From the NCBI RefSeq assembly GCF_038502225.1, contig NC_091293.1, positions 5,803,716 through 5,867,715 on the forward strand: a stretch of DNA of 64,000 bases, written 5' to 3'. Positions 46,346 through 56,135 of the stretch are shown piece by piece (the first letter of the stretch is position 1; every line of letters starts with the position of its first letter). A model generated the notes under the pieces. It saw nothing but the letters and a program-made list of their open reading frames with translations, had not been told where the DNA came from and searched no databases. This stretch comes from Cherax quadricarinatus. Its lineage: Eukaryota > Arthropoda > Malacostraca > Decapoda > Parastacidae. The position numbers and the translations under genes were made by a program.

Positions 46346-46384
46346 TGACAACGTTTCACCCACACAGTGGGCTTTTTCAAGTCA
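46346..46384 (-). ncRNA. Hammerhead-like motif at the 3' end of the Penelope-like element
   Basis: Minus strand: stem I TGAC/GTCA, core TTGAAAA, extra A, stem II GCCCAC/GTGGGT, GAAACGTT. Positions 3 and 8 are U and A. This copy physically ties the motif to an element that encodes Penelope-type RT and GIY-YIG. Confidence 0.6.
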
Positions 46385-46561
46385 CACACAGATCTACCTG
46401 GGGTGGAAGGTACGGGAGTATTTATAGTCATGTTCAGAATGTTGAGGTCAGGTGGAGAATGCTGCATCTGATGATCTACCGGGTGGAGTTATAGAGTCTT
46501 GGGTAGTTTGGCAGGGGTATTGGACAAGTTGTGAGTAGACCTTCTGTAGTGTTCTATGTTC

Positions 46562-46911
46562 TTATGTGGGATAGCGATGAAGAAGTTTCTTGGCGAGTGG
46601 TTCAGCTATGTTACAGAAGCCGTTGTTCTGGTTGAAATTGTTGGTTATAGAGATAAGCGATGATTCCAGGATTCTTCGGTATTGAGTATTGTCTTCTGTG
46701 GCGATAAGTCTTGAGTTTCTGTAGTTAATTAAATGGTTTTGTGAATTGCGATGTTGTACACAGGCATTCCTTGTATCGTCCGTCCTGCTTGCATATTGGT
46801 GTTCTGAAATACCTGTTTGGAGGTCTCTTGATGTTTCGCCCACATATAATTTGTTGCAGTCATTACAAGGGATTATGTATACCCCTGCAGAGGATGGAGG
46901 CTTGTCTGTCT
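46562..46911 (-). pseudogene. GIY-YIG endonuclease domain of the Penelope-like element
   Basis: This is the C-terminal endonuclease that cuts target DNA. In the minus-strand frame that joins upstream at about 46911, the sequence reads PPSSAGVYIIPCNDCNKLYVGETSRDLQTGISEHQYASRT, then NACVQHRNSQNHLINYRNSRLIATEDNTQYRRILESSLISI and ends LLHRYPT. GVY and LYVG are the GIY and YIG motifs. The Arg expected about eight residues after YIG (usually TRI.EH) is Gly here (TGISEH). The domain is one frame away from the RT, so a frameshift near 46905-46915 separates them. Confidence 0.8.
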
Positions 46912-48579
46912 ACTACTGGTGATGTCCTTGATGGTCGTGGTTGTGGAAGTAGATACTTGGAATGATGTATTGGAAAAGATGTTGGAAACACGTTTGGCAA
47001 TGGAGTTGGTGGGGAGGACTATGTATCTCTTCTCGGCAGTGTCTTCTCTGGGTGTGTTGAAGATGTTTAATGCCCGCCGTCTGCAGTCTCTGATGAAGTG
47101 ACGAGGATAGTGGAGTTTAGAAAATACTTGTTCAATTATAGTGCATTCTTCCTCAAGGAACTCATTGCTGCAGATTCTGAGTGCACGCAGGAAGAAGCCT
47201 ATAATTACACCACGTTTGGTTTTGGTGTCGTGGTGAGAGTAGAAGTGGAGAAGATCGTTTTGGTTGGTGGGTTTTCGATAGACTTTAAAAAGAAGTTCGT
47301 GGTCAGCTTTGCAGAGCAGAACATCAAGGAAAGGAAGAGTGTTGTCGACTTCTTCAAGTGTGAACTGGACTGAAGGCTCGACCTGGTTGAGCTTGTCTTG
47401 GAGAGCTTGAACGTTGAAGCGTTTAGGGGTTATGAGGAGAATGTCGTCAACATAACGGAGCCAGGTGACAGACGAAGGAATAATGGTGGAGAAACGTTCG
47501 GCTTCTAGATGTTCCATGTATAGGTTCGCCAGAACCGCACTGAGTGGCGAACCCATGGGTAGTCCGAAAGTCTGCTGAAAGAGGTGATTTTCGAAAGAGA
47601 AACACGTAAAGCCAACGCATAGTTCAACAAGGTCGATGAAATCGCTGGCTGGAATGGGAAGATCAAGTGAATCGTCAATTTTCCTGCGCAAGAGATCGAT
47701 GGCTTGTGTAGTAGGTACTTTGGTGAATAGGGAAGTCACGTCAAGGCTGGAAAGTTTCTTGTTCCTGATGTTGATGTTGCGAATGCGATTGAGAAGATCA
47801 CCCGAGTGTTTGAGATGTGCTGGACTGATAGTGCCCAAGAGTTTAGAGAGGTGTTTTGCGAGAATTCCTGAGAGCTGGTGGGGAGCACTGCCTATTCCCG
47901 AGGATATGGGCCTCAGTGGGATACCAGGCTTGTGAGTTTTTGGCAGGCCGTACATTCTGGCAGGTCTGGGGTTGCTGGGCATGGTGTGCAGAAGTTTCTT
48001 CCCTTGTTCTGAGCCCCTTAGAATGCGGCGAGTAATTTGAAGAAAAGTTTTAGTAAGGTTGTCCACTTGGTTAGTTGTGAGAGGTTTGTAGGTATCTGGG
48101 TCATTAAGTAGATTGAGCATTTTGTTCCTGTAATCGTCAGTGTTCATGATAACAACACCACCTCCTTTATCAGCGGTGGTGACCCTGATGGTCGTGTCTT
48201 CTGCTAAACCTTTGAGTGCATTGATGTAACGTCGAGGTATGACTGGGGAGCTGCGTGTTGAGATGGCTGCTGAGATGATGCCTTGAAGATAGCCTTTTTG
48301 GAAGTCGGAGTCATTGTGTCTGTAGTTTTTGGCGATGAAATTGAGGTCTTGTTTTGGTTTCGTAACTCCTGTTGCGAATTTGAGGCCTAAGCTGAGGGCT
48401 TCAGTTTCTGTGGTTGACAGTGGACGAGATGAAAGATTTTGAATAATTTCAGGTCTTCCTAAACTTTTCCAATTACTATTATCGCAGAGAGTTTGTAGTT
48501 TCCTAGTAAGTCTGATCTTCTGTTGAACATTCGCTGTGGTGACTCTGCTGCGAATGATTTCGGCGGTGCGTCTGTTCAT
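46873..48579 (-). CDS. Penelope-like reverse transcriptase
   Basis: 568 codons, open from an ATG to a stop caused by the frameshift before GIY-YIG. Penelope-like RTs are related to telomerase RT and use the nicked target as primer. Visible parts: an N-terminal basic region (MNRRTAEIIRSRVTTANVQQKIRL); TTADKGGGVVIMNTDDY near residue 135; MYGLPKTHKPGIPLRPISS near 215; SLDVTSLFTKVP (motif A) near 282; FGLPMGSPLSAVLANLYMEHLE (motif B) near 338; RYVDDILLI (motif C) near 374; TLPFLDVLL; and YRKPTNQNDLLHFYSHHD near 430. All catalytic Asp residues are present. The true N-terminus may have been longer, because the element is truncated just upstream. Confidence 0.85.
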   Translation of the reverse strand: MNRRTAEIIRSRVTTANVQQKIRLTRKLQTLCDNSNWKSLGRPEIIQNLSSRPLSTTETEALSLGLKFATGVTKPKQDLNFIAKNYRHNDSDFQKGYLQGIISAAISTRSSPVIPRRYINALKGLAEDTTIRVTTADKGGGVVIMNTDDYRNKMLNLLNDPDTYKPLTTNQVDNLTKTFLQITRRILRGSEQGKKLLHTMPSNPRPARMYGLPKTHKPGIPLRPISSGIGSAPHQLSGILAKHLSKLLGTISPAHLKHSGDLLNRIRNINIRNKKLSSLDVTSLFTKVPTTQAIDLLRRKIDDSLDLPIPASDFIDLVELCVGFTCFSFENHLFQQTFGLPMGSPLSAVLANLYMEHLEAERFSTIIPSSVTWLRYVDDILLITPKRFNVQALQDKLNQVEPSVQFTLEEVDNTLPFLDVLLCKADHELLFKVYRKPTNQNDLLHFYSHHDTKTKRGVIIGFFLRALRICSNEFLEEECTIIEQVFSKLHYPRHFIRDCRRRALNIFNTPREDTAEKRYIVLPTNSIAKRVSNIFSNTSFQVSTSTTTTIKDITSSRQTSLHPLQGYT

Positions 48580-48624
48580 GTTGCCCCGGAGTGTTGTTTC
48601 TGGCTTGGAGAAAAGCTTCCTAGA

Positions 48625-49276
48625 CTAGTGGCTAACGCGACGGGCTGGAGTTTTGAGACTCTATGACCGCGGGTTCAATCCCGGCCGGGGGTATGGTTTA
48701 TTTGCAATCGTGTCATTACGATTTCTTGAGTCATGTTGACGGCAGTGAAGGGACTTGAGCTAGAGTTCGTCACGGCCACGCTAGCTGGAGATTCGTCTGT
48801 AAAAACTTGCATTTGTGGTCACAGAGGTGCCTGTGCTAACTTTCCTATGGTGTAGAAATATACCTAGTTGGATGAATCTTATTGTGGCTAGCTGGTCTAG
48901 TGGCTAACGCGACGGGCTGGAGTTTTGAGACTCTATGACCGCGGGTTCAATCCCGGCCGGGGGTATGGTTTATTTGCAATCGTGTCATTACGATTTCTTG
49001 AGTCATGTTGACGGCAGTGAAGGGACTTGAGCTAGAGTTCGTCACGGCCACGCTAGCTGGAGATTCGTCTGTAAAAACTTGCATTTGTGGTCACAGAGGT
49101 GCCTGTGCTAACTTTCCTATGGTGTAGAAATATACCTAGTTGGATGAATCTTATTGTGGCTAGCTGGTCTAGTGGCTAACGCGACGGGCTGGAGTTTTGA
49201 GACTCTATAACCGCGGGTTCAATCCCGGCCGGGGGTATGGTTTATTTGCAATCGTGTCATTACGATTTCTTGAGTC
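48625..49276 (+). repeat. 272-bp tRNA-like satellite, 2.4 tandem units
   Basis: Units start at 48625, 48897 and 49169 (the last partial, 108 bp) and are nearly identical. Each begins with an A-box-like TGGTCTAGTGGC (complete from unit 2) and a B box GGTTCAATCCC about 50 bp later. The spacer includes TTTGCAATCGTGTCATTACG and GTGCCTGTGCTAACTTTCCT. The spacing resembles a tRNA with a variable arm, but I could not close an acceptor stem. It lies between the Penelope-like element and the Pao protease. Confidence 0.85.
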
Positions 49277-50006
49277 AAACCAGCTATATCTAACTGTATT
49301 TTGGCATAGGGTTGGTTATTCAGTTTCTGCAACACTGATCTTCTTATGAAGGACCTTTGTGAACCTTGATCAAATAGTGTTAGCACATTGGTTTTGTGTG
49401 ATTTATTAGATAACTCAACTCGAGCTATCGGGAGAGCAGTTGCCTTAAACTTATCTCTCACATTTAATGCTGTTGCTTGTTGACTTCCTGATTCTGTGGA
49501 AGTCTGCTGCTGTTCAGCAAAAGTATTTGGGCATAATGCTGTAAGATGCATACCCTTGCATTTAAAACACTTCTTCAGTGAGCATTTACCTCTCCTGTGT
49601 TCACCTAAACACTTGATGCACCTTTTCAGCTGATGAACACGTTGTTTACGTGCCTCCATTGATGTGTATTGACTACAATACTGCGCCCAATGTGTTCCAT
49701 CACAAAGTACACATTTTGGAGTACGTTTAGGTGTGACAGTTTGTTTACTGTCTGCTGAATTCACAGCTTGATAAATGCCTATATGGGATTTCCCATTCTG
49801 TGGTTTAGTGGGAGTAGGTATACTCTTTTTATACTGAGTTGAAGGTTTGCTATCCAAAGAATTTGTGGATGTTTCATCTTGTCTCGTTGCTTGCATGCAT
49901 GAAACTATTGTTTGTAAACCATTGCTAATTTCTTCACAAGTGAAATAGCGTTTATTGAACATAATATTTAATCGTTCAATAGTTTGTGGTGACAGCTTAT
50001 CCTGTA
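49277..50006 (-). pseudogene. Pao gag zinc knuckles and protease
   Basis: The minus-strand frame contains CVLCDGTHWAQYCSQYTSMEARKQRVHQLKRCIKCLGEHRRGKCSLKKCFKCKGMHLTALCP, the cysteine-rich end of Pao gag. The aspartic protease follows: LTLFDQGSQRSFIRRSVLQKLN, with DQGS as the Pao form of the active-site DSGA/DTGS. The frame then runs into satellite sequence after QLDIAGL. On the upstream side it is open back to the palindrome at 50007. Residues before the knuckles are Lys/Gln/Thr-rich. Confidence 0.85.
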
Positions 50007-50019
50007 CAATACCACTGAT

Positions 50020-50879
50020 TAGGTATCTTTATTTCGAAACGTTTCGCCTACACAGTAGGCTTCTTCAGTCGAGTACAGAAAAGTTGATAGAAGCAGAAGA
50101 TACTTGAAGACGATGTAATCAGTCCATCACCCTTAAAGTTTTGAGGTGGTCAGTCCCTCAGTCTGGAGAAGAGCATTGTTCCATGGTATGAAACAATATG
50201 GAGATGAAGTGACAGGATGGAGCCTTATATAGCGCCAGGAGGTGAGACGTAGGTCACTAGGAGAGGTAAGAACTCAGATGTTGGGAGGACAGGTTCCTCT
50301 CAAATCCAGCCGTTCTCACTAGTAGAGGTTGTCGAAGTTGATTGTAGGTCTGTATCAAGATACCCTTGTGTTGCAGTGTCAGACAGATTGAACATTAAAA
50401 TGGTATAAAATACCGACAGGTTGTTAGGTATTTTATACCATTTTAATGTTCAATCTGTCTGACACTGCAACACAAGGGTATCTTGGTACAGACCTACAAT
50501 CAACTTCGACAACCTCTACTAGTGAGAACGGCTGGATTTGAGAGGGACCTGTCCTCCCAACATCTGAGTTCTTACCTCTCCTAGTGACTTACGTATCACC
50601 TCCTGGCGCTATATAAGGCTCCATCCTGTCACTTCATCTCCATATTGTTTCATACCATGGAACAATGCTCTTCTCCAGACTGAGGGACTGACCACCTCAA
50701 AACTTTAAGGGTGATGGACTGATTACATCGTCTTCAAGTATCTTCTGCTTCTATCAACTATTCTGTACTCGACTGAAGAAGCCTACTGTGTAGGCGAAAC
50801 GTTTCGAAATAAAGATACCTAACTGTTGCATATGTGTCTTACCTAACAACCTGTAGGTATTTTATACCATTTTAATGTT
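50020..50879. mobile_element. Palindromic Penelope-like repeat inserted in Pao gag
   Basis: An 860-bp insertion. The left arm (50021-50414) and right arm (50427-50840) are inverted complements around a 12-bp loop, plus an asymmetric tail with hairpin GGTAT-TTT-ATACC (50856-50868). The same hairpin lies at the centre. The flanks repeat CAATACCACTGAT exactly (50007-50019 and 50880-50892), 13 bp. A TATA box (GCTATATAAGG) sits in each arm. Removing the insert restores the gag frame (FISGIVQD). Confidence 0.9.
50769..50807 (+). ncRNA. Hammerhead-like motif with C3-G8 core
   Basis: Stem I TCGA/TCGA, core CTGAAGA, extra A, stem II GCCTAC/GTAGGC with loop TGT, then GAAACGTT. The mirrored copy in the left arm lies at about 50034-50072 on the minus strand. 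Confidence 0.65.
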
Positions 50880-51247
50880 CAATACCACTGATAAACCAAT
50901 CACATTGTCTTAGGTCATATTTAGCACCCAGAGATCTGAGTCTATTGTCTGTGATTCTAAATGCCTGCAAGTCTGAAAAACAATGTTTGGGTGGCTTCAA
51001 ACTTGATATTAAGACTGCATGTCTAACCCTGGCCTTGTCAGCAACAAAGTAATTGTCTGCTAAGACACGTAGGGCTATTTGATAAATGCCTTTAACCTCC
51101 GGAAATGACTTAATCAGTTCATAGGGTTCTCCCTTCACAAGACATTTAAGATAATTGAACTTACCAATCTCATCTATATCAGTTCGTGAATTTACTATGG
51201 ATTGAAAACCACTAATGAATTCTTCATAATTATGACCTTGGAAAATA
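50880..51247 (-). pseudogene. Pao gag, middle part
   Basis: The minus-strand frame reads PLPIFQGHNYEEFISGFQSIVNSRTDIDEIGKFNYLKCLVKGEPYELIKSFP, then RVLADNYFVADKARVRHAVLISSLKPPKHCFSDLQAFRITDNRLRSLGAKYDLRQCDWFISGI. This is the typical Pao gag core (LPxFxGxxxEFxxFxxxFxxxV). It joins 56136-56498 upstream across the CR1 insertion and 49277-50006 downstream across the palindrome. Confidence 0.85.
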
Positions 51248-51544
51248 GGTAATGGCATAAGAACATAAGAAAGAAGGAACACTGCAACAGGCCTACTGAC
51301 TCATGCGGAGCAGGTCCATGCCTCCCCCCAGATGAGACCAATGACTCACCCCCCGGATTAGACCAATGACCCACCCAGCCTGGTCATCCCCACTCAAGGA
51401 TGGAGCACTGTACCAGACCCAACAGCACAAGCTAGTCAGGTCCAACTCACACCCACCCACACCCACTCATGTATTTATCTAACCTATTTTTAAAACTATA
51501 CAACGTTTTAGCCTCAATAACTGTACTCGGGAGCTTGTTCCACT

Positions 51545-52507
51545 GGAAATATAAACACATATGCAGTATAATGTGATCCTTTATTGACAACGTTTCACCC
51601 ACACAGTGGGCTTTTTCAAATCACACACAGATCTACCTGGGGTGGAAGGTACGGGAGTATTTATAGTCATGTTCAGAATGTTGAGGTCAGGTGGAGAATG
51701 CTGCATCTGATGATCTACCGGGTGGAGTTATAGAGTCTTGGGTAGCTTGGCAGGGGTATTGGACAAGTTGTGAGTAGACCTTCTGCAGTGTTCTATGTTC
51801 TTATGTGGGATAGCGATGAAGAAGTTTCTTGGCGAGTGGTTCAGCTATGTTATAGAAGCCGTTGTTCTGGTTGAAATTGTTGGTTATAGAGATAAGCGAT
51901 GATTCCAGGATTCTTCGGTATTGAGTGTTGTCTTCTGTGGCGATAAGTCTTGAGTTGCTGTAGTTAATTAAATGGTTGTGTGAATTGCGATGTTGTACAC
52001 AGGCATTCCTTGTATCGTCAGTGTACAACATCGCAATTCACACAACCATTTAATTAACTACAGCAACTCAAGACTTATCGCCACAGAAGACAACACTCAA
52101 TACCGAAGAATCCTGGAATCATCGCTTATCTCTATAACCAACAATTTCAACCAGAACAACGGCTTCTATAACATAGCTGAACCACTCGCCAAGAAACTTC
52201 TTCATCGCTATCCCACATAAGAACATAGAACACTGCAGAAGGTCTACTCACAACTTGTCCAGTACCCCTGCCAAGCTACCCAAGACTCTGTAACTCCACC
52301 CGGTAGATCATCAGATGCAGCATTCTCCACCTGACCTCAACATTCTGAACATGACTATAAATACTCCCGTACCTTCCACCCCAGGTAGATCTGTGTGTGA
52401 CTTGAAAAAGCCCACTGTGTGGGTGAAACGTTGTCAATAAAGGATCACATTATACTGCATATGTGTTTATATTTCCACTGTGTCGGTATTTGATACCATT
52501 TATTTCC
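51545..52507. mobile_element. Palindromic Penelope-like repeat with partial GIY-YIG arms
   Basis: The left arm (about 51545-52001) and right arm (about 52022-52478) are inverted complements around a 20-bp loop (AGGCATTCCTTGTATCGTCA), plus a tail with hairpin GGTAT-TTG-ATACC (52485-52497). Both arms encode NACVQHRNSHNHLINYSNSRLIATEDNTQYRRILESSLISITNNFNQNNGF..LLHRYPT, the end of GIY-YIG, so the arms are 3' ends of the 46.3-48.6 kb element. The flanks repeat AGCTTGTTCCACT exactly (51532-51544 and 52508-52520), 13 bp. Confidence 0.9.
52398..52436 (+). ncRNA. Hammerhead-like motif
   Basis: Stem I TGAC/GTCA, core TTGAAAA, extra A, stem II GCCCAC/GTGGGT, GAAACGTT, identical to that at 46346-46384. 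The mirrored copy lies in the left arm at about 51585-51623 (minus). Confidence 0.6.
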
Positions 52508-54725
52508 AGCTTGTTCCACTCATCCACAACTCTATTACCAAACCAGTGCTTTCCAATATCCTTCCTGAATCTGAATTTTTCCAACTTGAAACCATTGCTG
52601 CAAGTCCTGTCTTCGCAGGAAATTTTCAGCACACTATTTACATCCTCTTTATTTATTCCTGTTTTCCATTTATACACCTCAATCATATCCCCCCTAATTC
52701 TACGCCTTTTGGGAGAGTGCAGATTCAGGGCCTTCAGTCTATCCTCATAGGGAAGATTTCTGATACATGGGATCATCTTTGTCATCCTCCTTTGTACGTT
52801 TTCCAGAGCATTTATATCCATTCTGTAATACGGTGACCAGAACTGAGCAGCATAGTCTAAATGAGGCCTAACCAAGGATATATAGAGTTGAAGAACAACC
52901 TGAGGACTTCTATTATTTATACTTCTAGATATGAAGCCAAGAATTCTGTTAGCTTTATTGCGAACACTAATGCACTGATGTCTTGGTTTTAGGTTACTGC
53001 TAACCAGAACTCCTAAATCCTTTTCGCAATCGGTAGTATTAAGATCTACATTATTTAGTTTATATGTGGCATGGTTATTTAACTGTCCAACATTTAGAAC
53101 TTTGCATTTGTCAATATTAAACTGCGTCTGCCACTTCTCCGACCATTGTGCCAGTCTATTCAAATCATCCTGGAGTGCTCTAATGTCCTCATTAGAATGA
53201 ATAGGACGGCCTATTTTGGTGTCATCAGCAAATTTGCTTATGTCGCTATTTATTCCCTCATCTATGTCTTTTAAGTAAATTGTGAACAACAACGGGCCCA
53301 ACACTGACCCCTGAGGAACACCGCTTGTGACGTGCCCCCATTCTGATTTCTCCCCATTTATGCATACTCTATGCTGTCTATTTGTCAGCCATGCCTCTAC
53401 CCAGGAAAAAATTTCTCCTCCTATTCCATGTGCCCTAAGTTTCCTCAATGGCCTCTGGTGTGGAACTCTATCGAAAGCCTTACTGAAGTCCATATACACA
53501 ATATCATATTCATTACCATGATCTACCTCCTCAAACACCTTAGTGAAAAAAGTTAGTAAATTCGTAAGACAGGAATACCCCTTTGTAAAAATGTGTTGAG
53601 AATCATTAATCAATCTGTGCCTGTCAAGATGGCTACGAATTGCTTCGGCAATTATTGATTCCATAAATTTTCCCACTATGGAGGTAAGGCTTATTGGTCT
53701 ATAGTTCGAAGCCAAGGACCTGTCACCTGCCTTGTCAATAGGTATTACATTTGCCATTTTCCACTTTTCAGGCACTATGCCAGTTTGTAGTGATATGTTA
53801 AAAAGATTAGCCAAAGGTATGCTAAGTTCCTCTTTACTTTCCTTTAACACCTTTGCAAACAGTTCATCAGGACCTGGGGATTTGTTAGGTTTTAGTTTCT
53901 CTATTTGTCTGAGGACCATGTCACTAGTTACCGCAATCGTACATAGTTTATTATCATCCAGTTCTACGTAATCTATTATTTCAGGAATATCGCTAGCATT
54001 TTCCTGGGTGAAAACTGAGAGGAAGTAGGTATTTAGAATTTCACACATATCCTTATCATTGTCAGTGATCTGACCAGAGTTACTCTTAAGTGGGCCAGTC
54101 TTGTCCCTAATCTTACTTCTGTATACCTGAAAGAACCCTTTTGGGTTAGTCTTTGAATCCCTTGCGACCTTAGCCTCATAATCCCTTTTTGCTTTTCCTA
54201 TTCCTTTTTTTATTTCTCTCTTTAATTGAATACATTGATTTCTTAACTGCTCGTCCCCTCTTTTGATACGCCTATATATGCCTCTCTTTTGACCAATGAG
54301 ATGTTTTAATCTATTGTTCATCCATTTGGGATAATTTTTGTTAGATCTAATTTCCCTACTCGTAACAAAAGTTGTCTGGGCAGCTAGAACTATGCTCTGA
54401 AAAACGTCATAATGGCAACCAAGATCACCTACCTGACCCATAGTCAAGACATCCCAATTTAGCCCACCCAAATAATTTTTCAGTCCCATGAAGTCGGCCA
54501 AGCAAAAATCTGGGACAGAGATTTGATTACAGTTATCTGGGTAATTCCATGATATATTGAAACTAAGTGATTTGTGATCACTTTCCCCAAGCTCATCATT
54601 AACCTCAAGATTATTAATTAGTGAATCTTTGTTGGCAAGAACCAAGTCAAGCAGATTGTTTCCTCTAGTTGGTTCTGTCACAACCTGTTCTAAAAAGCAT
54701 TCCTGAATCGTATCAAGAAAGTCAC

Positions 54726-54727
<2 letters not shown>

Positions 54728-54789
<62 letters not shown>

Positions 54790-54817
54790 AAAAAGAAGCG
54801 CTAAGCCACAAGGGCTA
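54728..54817 (-). mobile_element. ATT-tailed retroelement end inserted in the CR1 endonuclease
   Basis: Only about 30 bp of body (CCCTTGTGGCTTAGCGCTTC on the minus strand) plus a 65-bp AAT tail. The flanks repeat AAGAAAGTCACTA exactly (54715-54727 and 54818-54830), 13 bp. It is severely 5'-truncated yet has a full-length target duplication. Confidence 0.85.
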
Positions 54818-55496
54818 AAGAAAGTCACTAGACTCAAGATTTCCTGTCATATTGTTCCAATCAATTTGTCTAAAGTTAAAATCTCCCATTATCACAACAT
54901 TTTCATATCTAGATGCCTTATGAGTTTCGTCCCATAACAGCTTATTGCACTCCCTACCAAGGTTTGGGGGCCTATAAATCACACCCAAAATTAATTTGTC
55001 ACGACCCTCGAGAAACTGAAGCCAAACCGATTCTGTGTTCGATGTTTCTAATCTTATATCATGTCTAAAACAACAATTTAAATTTTCTCTGACATACATC
55101 GCCACACCACCACCCTTCTGTTGACCCTATCAGTGTGGAATAGTTTATAACCCTGTATGTTGCATTCAGAAGGCATTTCTCTATCTTTCAGGTTGAACCA
55201 GGTCTCTGTTAAACCAATAATATCTATATTACCTACACTTGCAAGTAATTTTAGCTCATCTATCTTATTTCTTATATTCCTACTATTTGTATAGTAAACC
55301 TTAAGGGAGCTAGTCACTCGTTGCCCTCTACTATCTCTCTTTGTTTGTTGATCAATTGATTTGCCATTACTAGCAACTTTATTTTGAATATTGTCTTTTA
55401 AACATATCCCTGAGGTATCCCGGTAATAACTGCTGTTTTTAACCCTAATGCTGCAGCCTGATTGTTTCCCACAAACACCCATACATCTATAATCTA

Positions 55497-56127
55497 TCAG
55501 TTTAAATTCCTAGACAAGTCATCAATTACCCTCTCAATTGAACTGGCTAATGCAACCACTCCATCCCCAGAGAGATGAACCCCATCCCTTACATACATAT
55601 TACGTTTGCCAAAGAAAAGGTCTCAGTTATCAATGAATGGGATTGCAAGTTCCTTGCAGTACCTGTCTAGCCAGCGATTTATACCAATTGCCCTAGACAT
55701 CCATTCATTGCCCACTCCCTTTCTAGGCAAGATGCTACATATGACTGGGATCCCTCCCTTAGACCTAACTACTTCTATGACTGACCTGTACTTATCCAGC
55801 AGCTCCTCTCTCCTGCCCTTCCCAATGTCATTACCCCCAGCAGTAAGACAGATAATGGGCTTGTTCCCATTACCTGCCATAATATTATCCAACCTGCTGA
55901 CTATGTCGCCAACACCAGCTCCAGGAAGACACACACTCTGTCTGACCTTTCTCTCTCTGTTACAAAATGCACGGTCCATATATCTTACCTGAGAATTGCC
56001 TACTATTAAAATATTCTTACCTTGATTAGCAGGGGAATCAGTGGTACCTTCAACCTCACTAACCACTGAAGTACACTCGTCTTGGAGAACAGAGAATCGA
56101 TTTCCTACCTTCAAGGTAGGCAAGCTT
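55497..56127 (-). pseudogene. CR1-like LINE ORF1: SGNH esterase domain, one nonsense codon
   Basis: CR1-group ORF1 proteins often contain an esterase of the SGNH type, thought to help the ribonucleoprotein interact with membranes. Here the 5'-truncated ORF1 reads LKVGNRFSVLQDECTSVVSEVEG, then ILIVGNSQVRYMDRAFC (block I, GNSQVR), PGAGVGDIVSRLDNIM (block II), ICLTAGGNDIGKGR (block III, GGND) and VICSILPRKG. A TGA at 55623-55625 stands where the family would read on. The same frame continues DLFFGKRNMYVRDGVHLSGDGVVALASSIERVIDDL (block V, DGVHL) to the true stop at 55497-55499. All catalytic blocks are recognisable. Confidence 0.8.
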
Positions 56128-56135
56128 GGTAATGG

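Larger units (their letters stand above)
46308..48622 (-). mobile_element. Penelope-like element with RT and GIY-YIG
   Basis: The coding part spans 48579-46562 (minus). The 3' region 46561-46308 is the same terminal repeat as in the 51.5-52.5 kb palindrome and ends in TTATATTTC next to Pao. The 5' end is truncated near 48622, where the tRNA-like satellite begins. A hammerhead-like fold lies at 46346-46384. Confidence 0.85.
51447..55482 (-). pseudogene. CR1-like LINE ORF2: endonuclease and reverse transcriptase
   Basis: The start is at 55482, 15 bp after the ORF1 stop. Endonuclease: LKVYYTNSRNIRNKIDELKLL, IDIIGLTETWF (catalytic Glu) and, after a one-base deletion near 55120, VAMYVRENLNC, LILGVIYRPPN, VVIMGDFNFRQIDWN. 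An ATT-tailed insertion at 54728 interrupts it. It then resumes NLLDLVLANKDSLINNLEV and [84 protein letters not shown]. The C-terminus is cut at WNKL by the palindrome (52520) and finishes at 51447 (TVIEAKTLYSFKNRLDKYMSGCGWV). Apart from insertions there is one frameshift, so this is a fairly young copy. Confidence 0.85.
51256..56127 (-). mobile_element. CR1-like LINE with esterase ORF1, inserted in Pao gag
   Basis: The 3' end is TTCTTATGTTCTTATG (minus strand) at 51256, and the 5' truncation is in ORF1 at 56127. The flanks repeat GGTAATGG (51248-51255 and 56128-56135), an 8-bp duplication. Removing the LINE joins NVPLP to IFQGHNYEEF of Pao gag. It has itself received a palindromic Penelope-like repeat and an ATT-tailed element. 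Confidence 0.85.

Noticed and set aside
48892..48960. Functional tRNA gene in the 272-bp satellite
   Set aside because: A and B boxes are present, but no acceptor stem closes and the unit is tandemly repeated with long spacers.
52450..54837. A single 795-codon gene
   Set aside because: The first residues come from an ATT-tailed insertion and the last from a Penelope-like palindrome. Only the middle is CR1 polymerase, so the element model is used instead.
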